Below the pieces are notes generated by a model. It was not told the DNA's origin and searched no databases. It was given only the letters and a program-made list of their open reading frames with translations. Positions 19,750 through 29,547 of a DNA stretch of 64,000 nucleotides are shown here, one piece after another. Source of the DNA: Candidatus Nanopelagicus hibericus (GTDB lineage Bacteria > Actinomycetota > Actinomycetes > Nanopelagicales > Nanopelagicaceae); NCBI RefSeq assembly GCF_002288005.1, contig NZ_CP016771.1, positions 682,001 to 746,000 of the forward strand. The letters run 5' to 3'. The number at the start of each line of letters is the position of its first letter. The stretch's first letter is position 1. Made by a program: the position numbers and the translations under genes.

Positions 19750-22700
19750 CTAAACCAGTAAGCAATCTGGACCGAGCACAGTTTTAAGATCCGCACTCAG
19801 GCTGGGTGAAGCGGTAACCTTTAAATTCTCATCTAATTTCATAACAGTTTTTTTCTCACCATCTATCAATCTTAAATGTACCTCTCGAGCTCCTGGGTGT
19901 GATTTCAAGATTTCATTCATTCGCTCTATCACCGGTGGTGTGCACCGAGACACCTCCATTGAAATTACTAACGGACCAGTCGGTATCAGCTTTAAATCAG
20001 GTAAAGATAAATCTAGTGCTGAAATTCTTGGCTGCTCCTCCCGCTTATCAACTCGACCACGAATAGCTACTATCCGATCCTCAACTAAATTGACTCCGTG
20101 AGTTGAATAAGCATTTGAGAAAAACAAAACATCTATTGCGCCATCTAAATCCTCCACCGTCACAATTGCCCAAGGATTGCCTTGTTTTGAAACTTTGCGT
20201 TGAATCTGAGAAATTAAACCGCTGATCGTGATGATTTGATCATGCCCCACTTCAGAGATTTGGCTAATTGAAAAATCTGACACCGAACGCAGTACATGTT
20301 CAACTCCTAAGAGTGGATGATCGGAGACATAAAGCCCCAACATTTCTCGCTCATATCCCAGCAACATCATTTTTTCCCATTCGCTATCTGGAATATCAAG
20401 TGCTACTCCACTTACGGTAGATGTGGCATTTGTTGAACCAAACAAATCAAATTGACCAATAGATTCTGCTCGCTTTGCCTCAGATACCGCATCTAACGCT
20501 TCAAGAAAGACCATCATCAGACCTCTGCGGGTATGGCCTAAGGTATCGAATGCGCCAGCTTTGATTAATGACTCAATAGTTTTCTTGTTACACACATGTG
20601 AATCCACTTTTGCTAAAAAATCTCCAAAACTTTGATATCTACCTTTTTGATTTCGATTAGCAATGATTGATGCAACCACATTTTCCCCCACATTTCTTAT
20701 TGCGGTTAAACCAAAACGAATATCAACTCCTCTAGGTGTGTACTCTGAATCTGATTCATTGACATCAGGTGGCAAAACCTTGATGCCCATGCGCCGACAC
20801 TCATTTAAATACAAAGCGCTTTTGTCCTTATCATCCCGCACGCTTGTGAGCAGTGCTGCCATATATTCGGCTGGGTAATTGGCCTTTAAATATGCGGTCC
20901 AAAAGGAAAGTAGGCCATATCCAGCACTGTGTGCTCTATTAAAGGCGTAATCAGAGAATGGAATCAGTGTTTGCCAGAGTTTTTCGATTGCATCATCTGA
21001 AAATTTATTACTCTTCATGCCTGCTTCAAAGTGAACTTTTTCTTTATCAAGTATCTTTTTGTCTTTTTTACCCATCGCTTTTCGAAGCAGATCTGCTCGC
21101 CCTAAAGTAAAACCAGCAACTTTTTGAGCAATAGCTAATACTTGCTCCTGGTAAACAATCAGCCCATAGGTATCCTTCAATATTTCATTTAATGGTTTAT
21201 CTAGCTCTGCATGGATACCGGCAGGGGTTTTACGCCCATTCTTGTAATCTGCGTATTTGTTATGTGAATCCTCACCCATGGGACCTGGGCGATAAAGCGC
21301 AATCACCGCAGCAATATCTTCAAAACTATCAGGTGCCATTGATCTAAGTAATGATCTAATCGGGGCGCTATCCAATTGGAATACCCCTAGGGTGTCACCT
21401 CTTGATAGTAATTCAAAAGTTTTCTTGTCCTTAAGTTCCAACTCCTCGAGCACAACCTTCTTGCCTAGATTCTTTTCAATATTTATTAAGCAGTCATCTA
21501 ATACAGATAGGTTCCTTAAACCCAAAAAGTCCATTTTTAACAAACCGGTGGCTTCGCAGGCACCCATATCAAACTGGGTGATAATCGCCCCGTCAGCCTC
21601 ACGCCTATGAATTGGAATTACATCAAGCAGTGGCTCTTTACTTAAAATTACACCAGCTGCATGCACACCCCACTGGCGCTTCAAGCCTTCAATTCCTAAG
21701 GCAGTGTCAACTATTTTCTTGGAATCAAGATCAGACTCATAGAGGTTTCTAAATTCACTAGCCTCGCCATACCGATCATTATCCATATTAAATATGCCAG
21801 TTAATGAAATGTCCTTACCCATTATTGAAGGTGGCAAAGTCTTGGTTAACTTCTCGCCTAACGCATATGGATATCCAAGAACTCGCGTGGAATCTTTGAT
21901 TGCCTGTTTAGATTTTATAGTGCCGTAGGTAATGATTTGGGCAACCCGATCATCCCCATATTTTGTCGTGGCGTATTGAATCATCTCTGATCTTCGACGC
22001 TCATCAAAGTCAAGATCGATATCTGGCATAGAGATACGCTCTGGATTTAAGAATCGCTCAAACAGCAATCCAAATTTAATCGGATCAAGCCCAGTGACGC
22101 CTAGTGAGTAAGAAACTAATGATCCTGCCGCAGAGCCGCGACCAGGGCCAACTCTGATTCCAACCTCTCTGGCATGTTTACAAAGATCTGCTACCACTAG
22201 GAAATAGCCAGGAAAACCCATTTTTATCATGACATCTAATTCAAAATTGAGTCGCTGCAAATACTCATCTGGTATCTGCCCATTCATTCGATCTGATAAT
22301 CCTTGATTAGCCAGTTTTCGCAGCCAGCTATCTTCACTTTCTCCTGCTGGGACCGAAAACCTAGGTAATAAATTTTCACCTTCCCGCATTGTAGTTTCGC
22401 AACGCTCAGCGATAAGCAGAGTGTTGTCACACGCCTGTGGGTAATCCTTGAATAACTGGCGCATCTGTGCCGCACTCTTTAGATAAAACTCCGAGTTTTC
22501 AAATTTAAATCGCTTGGGGTCGGCAATAGTTGCGCCAGATTGAATACATAGCAGCACCTCATGTGCTGCTGCGTCCTTGTGGTGGGTATAGTGAAGATCA
22601 TTGGTTGCAAGTAAAGGTAAATTTAATTCTTTGCCTAATTTTATTAAATCTGCGAATACTCGCTTTTCGATATCAATTCCATGATCCATTAACTCAAGAT

Positions 22701-23277
22701 AAAAGTTGTTTGCCCCAAAAATCTCCCGCATTCCAGCCGCAGCATTCACCGCTTCCTGATATGCACCCATTCTTAATCTGGTCTGAATCTCACCACCAGG
22801 ACATCCGGTAGTTGCAATAATTCCGTTTGAATATTTTGCCAATAACTCTTTATCAACTCGGGGCTTGTAATAAAACCCCTCCAGCGATGCCAGAGATGAA
22901 AGTTTAAACAGATTAGAGAGCCCCTGATTATTTTCAGCAAGCAATGTCATGTGCGTGTAAGCACCACCTGCGGAGACATCATCCTCTCCCCCTTCAGCCC
23001 ATTTGACGCGCCGTTTATCAAATCGAGATTCGGGGGCGACATAAGCTTCAATTCCAATTATTGGCTTTACACCCGCCGCTTTTGCTGTTTTATGAAACTC
23101 AAAGGCACCAAATACATTTCCATGATCTGTCATTGCAATCGCCGGCATCTTTTGGCGAGCGACCTCGGTAACTAACTCTGAAATTTTTGCAGCGCCATCT
23201 AACATCGAATACTCGGTGTGCACATGAAGATGCACAAAATTTTCCGAGTCTTTCAAGTTTTCCGGTGAATTAGACAT
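19750..23277 (-). CDS. dnaE: DNA polymerase III alpha subunit
   Basis: The 1175-aa replicative polymerase. The PHP domain begins at ~15 (FVHLHVHTEYSMLDG) with the metal-binding pattern MTDHGN. The polymerase active site is PDIDLDFDERRR (~420), and the tandem helix-hairpin-helix and OB-fold (ITISGLISQIQRK) lie in the last 250 residues. It is of the DnaE1 type, not the ImuC/DnaE2 type, judged from length and the full PHP motifs. ATG start. Confidence 0.97.
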   Translation of the reverse strand: MSNSPENLKDSENFVHLHVHTEYSMLDGAAKISELVTEVARQKMPAIAMTDHGNVFGAFEFHKTAKAAGVKPIIGIEAYVAPESRFDKRRVKWAEGGEDDVSAGGAYTHMTLLAENNQGLSNLFKLSSLASLEGFYYKPRVDKELLAKYSNGIIATTGCPGGEIQTRLRMGAYQEAVNAAAGMREIFGANNFYLELMDHGIDIEKRVFADLIKLGKELNLPLLATNDLHYTHHKDAAAHEVLLCIQSGATIADPKRFKFENSEFYLKSAAQMRQLFKDYPQACDNTLLIAERCETTMREGENLLPRFSVPAGESEDSWLRKLANQGLSDRMNGQIPDEYLQRLNFELDVMIKMGFPGYFLVVADLCKHAREVGIRVGPGRGSAAGSLVSYSLGVTGLDPIKFGLLFERFLNPERISMPDIDLDFDERRRSEMIQYATTKYGDDRVAQIITYGTIKSKQAIKDSTRVLGYPYALGEKLTKTLPPSIMGKDISLTGIFNMDNDRYGEASEFRNLYESDLDSKKIVDTALGIEGLKRQWGVHAAGVILSKEPLLDVIPIHRREADGAIITQFDMGACEATGLLKMDFLGLRNLSVLDDCLINIEKNLGKKVVLEELELKDKKTFELLSRGDTLGVFQLDSAPIRSLLRSMAPDSFEDIAAVIALYRPGPMGEDSHNKYADYKNGRKTPAGIHAELDKPLNEILKDTYGLIVYQEQVLAIAQKVAGFTLGRADLLRKAMGKKDKKILDKEKVHFEAGMKSNKFSDDAIEKLWQTLIPFSDYAFNRAHSAGYGLLSFWTAYLKANYPAEYMAALLTSVRDDKDKSALYLNECRRMGIKVLPPDVNESDSEYTPRGVDIRFGLTAIRNVGENVVASIIANRNQKGRYQSFGDFLAKVDSHVCNKKTIESLIKAGAFDTLGHTRRGLMMVFLEALDAVSEAKRAESIGQFDLFGSTNATSTVSGVALDIPDSEWEKMMLLGYEREMLGLYVSDHPLLGVEHVLRSVSDFSISQISEVGHDQIITISGLISQIQRKVSKQGNPWAIVTVEDLDGAIDVLFFSNAYSTHGVNLVEDRIVAIRGRVDKREEQPRISALDLSLPDLKLIPTGPLVISMEVSRCTPPVIERMNEILKSHPGAREVHLRLIDGEKKTVMKLDENLKVTASPSLSADLKTVLGPDCLLV

Positions 23278-23307
23278 GGGTGGTGAGATTACTACTGCAA
23301 ATTATTT

Positions 23308-24246
23308 CTAGCGGGAAATATCAGAAAGTATCTGTAATGAGCGTGTCAGATCCTCGGGGTAGTCGGCGGTAAATGAGAGTCGCTCACCGCTCGCCGGATG
23401 GGTAAAACCCAATTCCTTGGCATGTAGCCAAGGCCTGCTAATTCCCAGCCTTGTTGCCAGCGCCGGATCTGCGCCGTAGGTCAGATCCCCAACTAATGGG
23501 TGATGCAATGCAGAAAAATGCACTCGAATCTGATGAGTCCGCCCAGTCTCAAGTTCAATCTCAAGTGAGGTTACTGCTGGAAAGACCTCTAAAGTTTTGT
23601 AATGGGTGATGCTTGGTTTGCCATTAGCAACGACAGCAAACCGATAATCCTCTCTTGGATGACGATCAATTGGTGCATCTATTGTGCCAACTGTTGGATC
23701 CATATGTCCTTGCACTAAGGCGTGATAAACCTTGGAGACAGTTCTTTGCCTAAATTGATCTTTCAGATGTGCATAAGCAATTTCGTTTTTTGCAACTACC
23801 ATCAAACCCGATGTACCCACATCTAATCGATGAACTACCCCTTGCCTTTCCGCGGCACCGGAGGTTGCAAGTTGATATCCAGCTGCAAATATTGCGCCAA
23901 CCACTGTTGCACCTTTCCAGCCAGGGCTTGGGTGAGCGGCGATACCAACTGGTTTATTAATTACAATTAAATACTCATCATCAAAAACTACCTTTAAGCC
24001 ATCTATTGGTGTGGCAGTTAATTTTGCCTCACCTTTGACCGCTGGTAGCAGAATTTCTAATTGGTCGCCAGCTATCACCCGGTCTGATTTACCAACTACT
24101 TTGCCACTTTTTGATACCTCGCCAGCATCAATCAGTCCGACGATTACATTACGTGAAAGGCCCAATAATCTTGAAAGTGCTGCATCAACTCGTTCTTGAT
24201 TTAGGCCCTCGGGGATAGAAAGATTTTTCACCTCGCGCTCGCTCAC
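23308..24246 (-). CDS. rluD: RluD-type 23S rRNA pseudouridine synthase
   Basis: A 312-aa RluA-family enzyme. An S4 RNA-binding domain occupies residues ~15-75 (RVDAALSRLLGLSRNVI). The catalytic motif HRLDVGTSGLMVVAK (~140) contains the active-site Asp, and GRTHQIRVH (~240) is the family's second signature. The GTG start overlaps the TGA of lspA (GTGA). The lspA-rluD-dnaE order is common in actinobacteria. Confidence 0.94.
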   Translation of the reverse strand: MSEREVKNLSIPEGLNQERVDAALSRLLGLSRNVIVGLIDAGEVSKSGKVVGKSDRVIAGDQLEILLPAVKGEAKLTATPIDGLKVVFDDEYLIVINKPVGIAAHPSPGWKGATVVGAIFAAGYQLATSGAAERQGVVHRLDVGTSGLMVVAKNEIAYAHLKDQFRQRTVSKVYHALVQGHMDPTVGTIDAPIDRHPREDYRFAVVANGKPSITHYKTLEVFPAVTSLEIELETGRTHQIRVHFSALHHPLVGDLTYGADPALATRLGISRPWLHAKELGFTHPASGERLSFTADYPEDLTRSLQILSDISR

Positions 24247-24728
24247 CGATCATCTCCCTTATTACTAAATTTGATGTTTTTCCAGCTCAGCCATATAATG
24301 AGAATTGCAGCAGAAACCACTGACATATCAGCAATATTAAAGATCGGCCAATTTGGAATCTGTATCCAATCTACTACCTCACCTTGTAATCCACCTGGTG
24401 GTCGAAAAATGCGATCACTCAGATTGCCAAATATGCCACCGAGGGCAAGGCCCAGCGCAATTGCCCACCCGGTTGAGGTTACTTTACGGCCATAATAAAA
24501 AATAGCCGCTGCAACTATTATCGAAAAAGTTGATAAAAAGATTGTTCCACTAGTGGCAAGGCTAAAGGCAGCACCTGAATTAAAAGTGAGTTTAAATTGT
24601 AGAAGTGAACCAATTACTTTCCTTGGTTCATCGGATAAGTACTCAATGGCAAGGGTTTTGGTTAAATAGTCTGAAGCAAAAACCATCAAAGCAATTGCTG
24701 CTAACCATTTTCGCTGAATTATGTTCAG
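24243..24728 (-). CDS. lspA: Signal peptidase II (lipoprotein), probable CTG start
   Basis: An aspartic protease that removes signal peptides from lipidated prolipoproteins. It has four membrane helices and the two catalytic Asp motifs (GGIFGNLSDRIF; FNIADMSVV). The frame needs the segment QRKWLAAIALMVFASDY for a full first helix, yet the first ATG lies inside it. Upstream in frame, a CTG at 24728 sits 7 bases after a perfect AGGAGG and overlaps the previous stop as CTGA. I therefore place the start there (161 aa, normal length). TTG 24689 or ATG 24686 would truncate helix 1. Confidence 0.88.
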   Translation of the reverse strand: MNIIQRKWLAAIALMVFASDYLTKTLAIEYLSDEPRKVIGSLLQFKLTFNSGAAFSLATSGTIFLSTFSIIVAAAIFYYGRKVTSTGWAIALGLALGGIFGNLSDRIFRPPGGLQGEVVDWIQIPNWPIFNIADMSVVSAAILIIWLSWKNIKFSNKGDDR

Positions 24729-25519
24729 CGTCGTTCCTCCTTTTGCTTACAAACCATGCAAAGTGTTGCGCGTGGGAAAACCTGTAATCTCGCTTTGCCA
24801 ATAAAGTTTCCGCACTCTTCACATTTCCCATATGTCTTGTTTTCAATCCGGTCTAGTGCTCGTTCAGTCTGCTGCACCATATCTCTTGCGTTGTATACCA
24901 AAGACATTTCATGTTCGCGTTCAAAAGTTTTTGCTCCGGCATCGGCCTGGTCATCACCAGCGCCAACACCAGCTGCTTCAACCAAGTCTTCCATCTCTGC
25001 CTCGGCGATCTCCAATTCTTTTTGTAATCTAATTAAATCTTTGGCAAGTTCAGATTTAATACTTCGAAGCTCAGTGGCATTCCAGGCATTTTCGGTAGCA
25101 GCTGCCACTAACGGTGCTGGGGCCCCTTTTATTGGTTTTAATGCTGCTGCCTTCTTCGATTTCAATACCGGCCTTGGTGGTGGTGGCATCATCAATCGTT
25201 TTTCTACAACCACCGCCTGCGCATTAGCATTTGGCATTGTTGAAGTAACGGAAATTGTTGTAGAAGATCCAGAGGTTGAAGTTTGCAACTTTGCTGGAAA
25301 CGGCTTACCAGGTCCCTTTTTAAAATTCGATTTTTTCGACAGTGATGGTTTTACAATGTTAGGTGATCGTTTGGCAATCTTCTTTACGCTTTTTTTAGCA
25401 GTAGGTTTCTTTACAGAACTCTTTGGATTGCCCTTTTTGGCAGTTGACTTAGCCGGTTTTTTCACCGATGATTTCGAACTTTTTTTTGCAGATTTCTTAA
25501 ATAACTTCCTGATAGCCAC
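24725..25519 (-). CDS. TraR/DksA zinc-finger protein with histone H1-like lysine-rich N-terminus
   Basis: A 264-aa protein in three parts. Residues ~5-75 are a Lys/Ser/Ala/Pro tract with KKPAKSTAKK-type repeats like histone H1 tails. Residues ~90-150 are Pro/Ala-rich and disordered. After a charged helical region (~150-225) comes a C4 zinc finger, CEECG...CMVC (~233-257). DksA-like proteins bind RNA polymerase through its secondary channel; the basic tail could bind DNA or RNA. GTG start chosen because a G-rich ribosome site precedes it and the longer frame starts in the ileS promoter region. Confidence 0.82.
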   Translation of the reverse strand: MAIRKLFKKSAKKSSKSSVKKPAKSTAKKGNPKSSVKKPTAKKSVKKIAKRSPNIVKPSLSKKSNFKKGPGKPFPAKLQTSTSGSSTTISVTSTMPNANAQAVVVEKRLMMPPPPRPVLKSKKAAALKPIKGAPAPLVAAATENAWNATELRSIKSELAKDLIRLQKELEIAEAEMEDLVEAAGVGAGDDQADAGAKTFEREHEMSLVYNARDMVQQTERALDRIENKTYGKCEECGNFIGKARLQVFPRATLCMVCKQKEERR

Positions 25520-25639
25520 AATACCCCCTGGAGGGGCAAAGGTTATGGCTTGGCCGAAGTAATTACCAACCGCCACCCCCGTGTGAAAATATTAGAGACC
25601 AATAAAAGGTTAGCCCCCGCGTTAGAATGTAGGGTGGAT

Positions 25640-28600
25640 ATGAATAAGCAGCGCGAAATCAATACTTTATCTGCGCAAATCGATCTTCCTGCCATGGAAG
25701 CAGAGATCTTAGATTTTTGGGCACAGAATCAAATTTTCGAGAAATCTGTAACCAATCGAGATGGTTCACCTCGTTGGAGTTTCTATGAAGGCCCCCCAAC
25801 TGCAAACGGCATGCCTGGAACTCATCACATAGAAGCACGTGTCTTTAAAGATCTCTTTCCACGATTTCAAACCATGAAGGGCAAACAGGTAATTCGCAAA
25901 GCTGGTTGGGACTGCCATGGTTTGCCAGTTGAAATTGCGGTAGAAAAAGAGTTGGGATTCACCGGCAAGGCAGATATTGAAAAGTTTGGTGTTGCAGCAT
26001 TTAATGAAAAATGTAGAGAATCAGTGCAACGCCACGTAAATGAGTTTACGGATATGACAAAGCGCATGGGCTTCTGGGTTGATTTTGATGATGCTTACTG
26101 GACTATGTCGCCGGAATATATCGAAAGCGTTTGGTGGTCTTTGCAGCAGATCTGGAATAAAGGATTGTTGGTACAAGATCATCGCGTAGCACCTTACTGC
26201 CCAAGGTGTGGAACAGGACTTTCAGATCATGAATTAGCCCAAGGCTATGAAACTATTAAAGACCCTTCAGTTTATGTCCGCATGCCAGCAACCTCTGGCA
26301 AGTTAGCCGAATTAAAAGCGAGTTTGTTAATTTGGACAACCACACCTTGGACACTAGTTTCAAATACTGCAGTTGCAGTAAATCCAAAGGTCGAGTACCA
26401 AGTTGTTGAAGTAAAAATCGATGAAAAAAGTGAACGATTGGTGGTAGCTAGCGATTTATCTGCCATATTAGGTGAAGACAGAAAAGTTGTTGCCACTTTT
26501 ATGGGTAAAGATCTAGAACACACTAAATATGCCAGGCCCTTTGATTTTGTCGAAATCAAGGATTCACACTTTGTAGTTTTGGCGGATTATGTGACTGTGG
26601 AAGATGGCACAGGTTTAGTTCATCAGTCACCAGCATTTGGCGCTGATGATTTAGAGGTTTGTCGTAAATACAACTTACCGGTAGTAAATCCAGTAAACCC
26701 TGATGGGCATTTCCACCAAGATGTGCCATTAATTGGTGGTGTGTTTTTTAAAGATTCAGATAAAGCATTAATCAAAGATCTAAAAAGTCGAGGATTACTC
26801 TTTAAAAGTACCCAGTTTGAGCACTCCTACCCACACTGTTGGCGCTGCCATACCGCGTTAATGTATTACGCCCAACCATCTTGGTATGTGAAAACAACTG
26901 CGGTTAAAAGCGAACTTCTACGAGAGAATGCAAAAACGGATTGGCATCCAGAAACTATTAAAAATGGCAGATTTGGCGACTGGTTAAACAACAACATCGA
27001 TTGGGCAGTTTCTCGCAACCGTTATTGGGGAACTCCGCTGCCAATTTGGCGATGCGAAAATAAACATGATATTTGCGTGGGTTCACTTGCGGAATTGAGT
27101 AAGTTAGCAGGCAAAGAGCTCAGCACACTCGATCCGCATCGACCATTTGTCGATGATATTAAATTCAAATGTAATCAATGCTCCGCAACTATGCAGCGGG
27201 TAGCAGAGGTGATTGATTGCTGGTATGACTCAGGTGCTATGCCTTTTGCCCAGTGGGGGTATCCACACAAAGCGGGATCTACCCAGCAGTTTGAATCTGC
27301 TTATCCAGCCGATTTTATTTGCGAGGCAATTGATCAAACCCGTGGGTGGTTTTACACACTAATGACCATCGGCACATTGGTTTTTGATAAATCCTCTTAT
27401 AAAACAGTTTTATGCCTTGGCCACATATTAGATAAAGATGGCAGAAAGATGAGTAAGCACTTAGGAAATGTGCTTGAACCAATGCCACTACTAAATCAAC
27501 ACGGTGCGGACGCAGTGCGCTGGTATATGTTGGCTGCTGGCTCACCGTGGAGTGCCAGGCGAGTTGGCCATGATGCAATCACTGATGTTGTTAGGAAGAC
27601 TCTTCTAACCTACTGGAACACCATCTCTTTCTTCACCCTTTATGCCAAAGCTGCAAACTTCAAAGTAACGGCTCTCTCCGAGGATTTAACTCTGATGGAT
27701 AAGTGGATAATTTCAGAGGTAAATAAATTAGTTGTCGCCGTTGACCTTTCCCTGGAGAATTTTGATTCACAAACTGCAGGCTCAGTGATTGCAAATTTCA
27801 TCGATGATTTATCAAACTGGTATGTAAGGCGTTCTCGGCGGCGATTTTGGGATGGTGATGAGGTTGCGCTTAATACTCTCTACTACTGCTTGAAAAACCT
27901 CACCTTGTTGCTGGCACCAATGGTGCCATTCATTTCAGAACATGTTTGGCAAAATTTGATTAAGGTTGCACAATCAGATCAAGTCGATTCTATTCACTTA
28001 GCCAACTTTCCAACTGCTAATAAATCAATGATTGATGAAAATCTTTCTGCCGCGGTTGCGCTCTCTCGCCGCTTAGTTGAGCTTGGGCGCTCGGCACGGG
28101 CTGAATCTGGTGTAAAGATCCGCCAGCCATTATCCAGGGCGCTGGTCTCGGCCCCTGGCTGGGAAAAACTCTCAGTTGAAATCAAATCTCATATCGCCGA
28201 AGAATTAAATATTTTAAAGCTTGATGACATCCATGTAGCAGGCACTGATTTGGTTGATATATCGGTGAAAGCTAATTTTCGAACCCTTGGTGAAAAGTTT
28301 GGTGCCGATGTTCAGACAATTGCTAAAACCATCGCTGCCACTGACCATGGCGCCTTAGTGAAGGATTTACGTAAAAACACCGCTCACACTCTTACGGTCA
28401 AATTATCCTCAGGTGAAAAATCAGCCCAGATCACATTGGATGATTTAATTATTACTGAAACTCCACGAAGTGGCTGGTCAGTTGCATCACACGCGGGTGA
28501 GAATTTGGCGCTTGACCTCACTCTGACACCTGAGTTAATAAATGCTGGATTAGTCCGTGAGGTCATACGAGCGATTCAAGAGGAGCGAAAGAATATTGGA

Positions 28601-28780
28601 TTAGATATTAGTGATCGAATTACTGTTAAATGGAATGCCCCAGAATCCACATCCGATGCTATTTCAGCAGCGATAGAAGAAATTAGTGCTGAGGTGCTTG
28701 CCACCACTATGGTTCAAGTTAAATCTGAAAGCAACAAGAGTAATGAATTAGGTTTGTGGCTAAATCTGGTTAAGAATTAA
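25640..28780 (+). CDS. ileS: Isoleucyl-tRNA synthetase (type 2)
   Basis: A 1046-aa class I synthetase. The HIGH-type motif is GTHHIEAR and KMSKS is exact (DGRKMSKHLGN), as in the eukaryote-like IleRS type of mycobacteria. Members of that type are often insensitive to mupirocin. The editing (CP1) domain with WTTTPWTL and the WCW-type zinc segments (CPRCGTGLSDHEL; CNQCSATM) are present. The ATG at 25640 follows AGGGTGG; a longer frame to 25550 would run through the promoter. I see no T-box in the 120-base upstream gap. Confidence 0.96.
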   Translation: MNKQREINTLSAQIDLPAMEAEILDFWAQNQIFEKSVTNRDGSPRWSFYEGPPTANGMPGTHHIEARVFKDLFPRFQTMKGKQVIRKAGWDCHGLPVEIAVEKELGFTGKADIEKFGVAAFNEKCRESVQRHVNEFTDMTKRMGFWVDFDDAYWTMSPEYIESVWWSLQQIWNKGLLVQDHRVAPYCPRCGTGLSDHELAQGYETIKDPSVYVRMPATSGKLAELKASLLIWTTTPWTLVSNTAVAVNPKVEYQVVEVKIDEKSERLVVASDLSAILGEDRKVVATFMGKDLEHTKYARPFDFVEIKDSHFVVLADYVTVEDGTGLVHQSPAFGADDLEVCRKYNLPVVNPVNPDGHFHQDVPLIGGVFFKDSDKALIKDLKSRGLLFKSTQFEHSYPHCWRCHTALMYYAQPSWYVKTTAVKSELLRENAKTDWHPETIKNGRFGDWLNNNIDWAVSRNRYWGTPLPIWRCENKHDICVGSLAELSKLAGKELSTLDPHRPFVDDIKFKCNQCSATMQRVAEVIDCWYDSGAMPFAQWGYPHKAGSTQQFESAYPADFICEAIDQTRGWFYTLMTIGTLVFDKSSYKTVLCLGHILDKDGRKMSKHLGNVLEPMPLLNQHGADAVRWYMLAAGSPWSARRVGHDAITDVVRKTLLTYWNTISFFTLYAKAANFKVTALSEDLTLMDKWIISEVNKLVVAVDLSLENFDSQTAGSVIANFIDDLSNWYVRRSRRRFWDGDEVALNTLYYCLKNLTLLLAPMVPFISEHVWQNLIKVAQSDQVDSIHLANFPTANKSMIDENLSAAVALSRRLVELGRSARAESGVKIRQPLSRALVSAPGWEKLSVEIKSHIAEELNILKLDDIHVAGTDLVDISVKANFRTLGEKFGADVQTIAKTIAATDHGALVKDLRKNTAHTLTVKLSSGEKSAQITLDDLIITETPRSGWSVASHAGENLALDLTLTPELINAGLVREVIRAIQEERKNIGLDISDRITVKWNAPESTSDAISAAIEEISAEVLATTMVQVKSESNKSNELGLWLNLVKN

Positions 28781-29061
28781 AGAATTATCACCAATCGCAT
28801 AAGCAGTTGAACCACAAAAAAGACCACGATAAAAGATAGATCAAGTGAGATTCCACCTAATCTAAGTGGTGGAACGAATTGCCTGACAAAATTGAGCGGC
28901 TTATCCGTGATGGTATAAACCAACTCAGCTAATGCAAGAAATACACCCCGCGGTCTAAAATTAGGTGAGAATATCCGAATGTAATCCAGAATTAAACGTG
29001 CGATTAAAGCTATTAAAAAAAGATTCAGCGCCCAATAAATTAGACCTACTACTGCGCCCAT
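28777..29061 (-). CDS. YggT-family membrane protein
   Basis: A 94-aa protein with two hydrophobic segments (about 3-25 and 68-92) and the YggT pattern FVRQFVPPLRLGGISLDLS between them. The family is found next to sepF in many Gram-positive and actinobacterial division clusters and is thought to help division or osmotic tolerance. Its stop codon overlaps that of ileS on the other strand through TTAA. The divIVA (wag31) gene that often follows here is not present. Confidence 0.9.
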   Translation of the reverse strand: MGAVVGLIYWALNLFLIALIARLILDYIRIFSPNFRPRGVFLALAELVYTITDKPLNFVRQFVPPLRLGGISLDLSFIVVFFVVQLLMRLVIIL

Positions 29062-29076
29062 TACCTTTAAGTTGGA

Positions 29077-29529
29077 TCAGCTTTGATTAAAGAAACTTGC
29101 TTGCGCCGCGGAATTTCTATCTTCAACACTTACAGAAACATTTGGTGGTGTTAACAAAAATACCTTAGGGGTAACTTTCTCAATTTTTCCGTTGTGACCA
29201 AATACTAAACCCGAGGCAAAATCAATTAAGCGTTTGCGCTCTGTATCTTCGGCTTCACTTAAATTCATAATTACTGGCTTGCCTTCACGATAATGCTCAC
29301 CAATTAATCGAACCTCGCTATAGGTGCGTGGTGTTAGCGAAATGATATGGTCCACAACTTTGTTTGCATCTACATGTGGTAGTAACTCAACATTAGATTT
29401 AGCAGCTGGCTTGCTATTGGCGCGAACTAACCTTGGTGCACGTTGCGTAAGTTGGTCTGTTCCGTGATCCAACTCTTCCTCATCCATCAATCCGAGGTAT
29501 CCAGCGACTTTCTTAAATGCATTAGCCAT
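29077..29529 (-). CDS. sepF: Cell division protein SepF
   Basis: A 150-aa SepF. An amphipathic membrane-binding N-terminus (FKKVAGYLGLMDEEE) is followed by a variable linker and the conserved DUF552 core (~55-135) with PVIMNLSEAEDTERKRLIDFASGL. SepF anchors FtsZ to the membrane in organisms that lack FtsA and ZipA, which fits the absence of ftsA next to ftsZ here. Confidence 0.94.
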   Translation of the reverse strand: MANAFKKVAGYLGLMDEEELDHGTDQLTQRAPRLVRANSKPAAKSNVELLPHVDANKVVDHIISLTPRTYSEVRLIGEHYREGKPVIMNLSEAEDTERKRLIDFASGLVFGHNGKIEKVTPKVFLLTPPNVSVSVEDRNSAAQASFFNQS

Positions 29530-29547
29530 GGCTTAAATCTATGTGAT

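Noticed and set aside
24756-25562. Plus-strand open frame of 268 codons opposite the DksA-like gene
   Set aside because: It is the complement of a lysine-rich gene (Lys codons read as Phe on the other strand) and shows no family motifs or ribosome site. The minus-strand product has a real zinc finger.
25576-25650. Possible T-box riboswitch before ileS (AGGGTGG resembles the T-box core)
   Set aside because: The core is too close to the ATG, the downstream bases do not match the conserved T-box sequence, and no specifier stem fits in the short gap. AGGGTGG is better read as the ribosome site.
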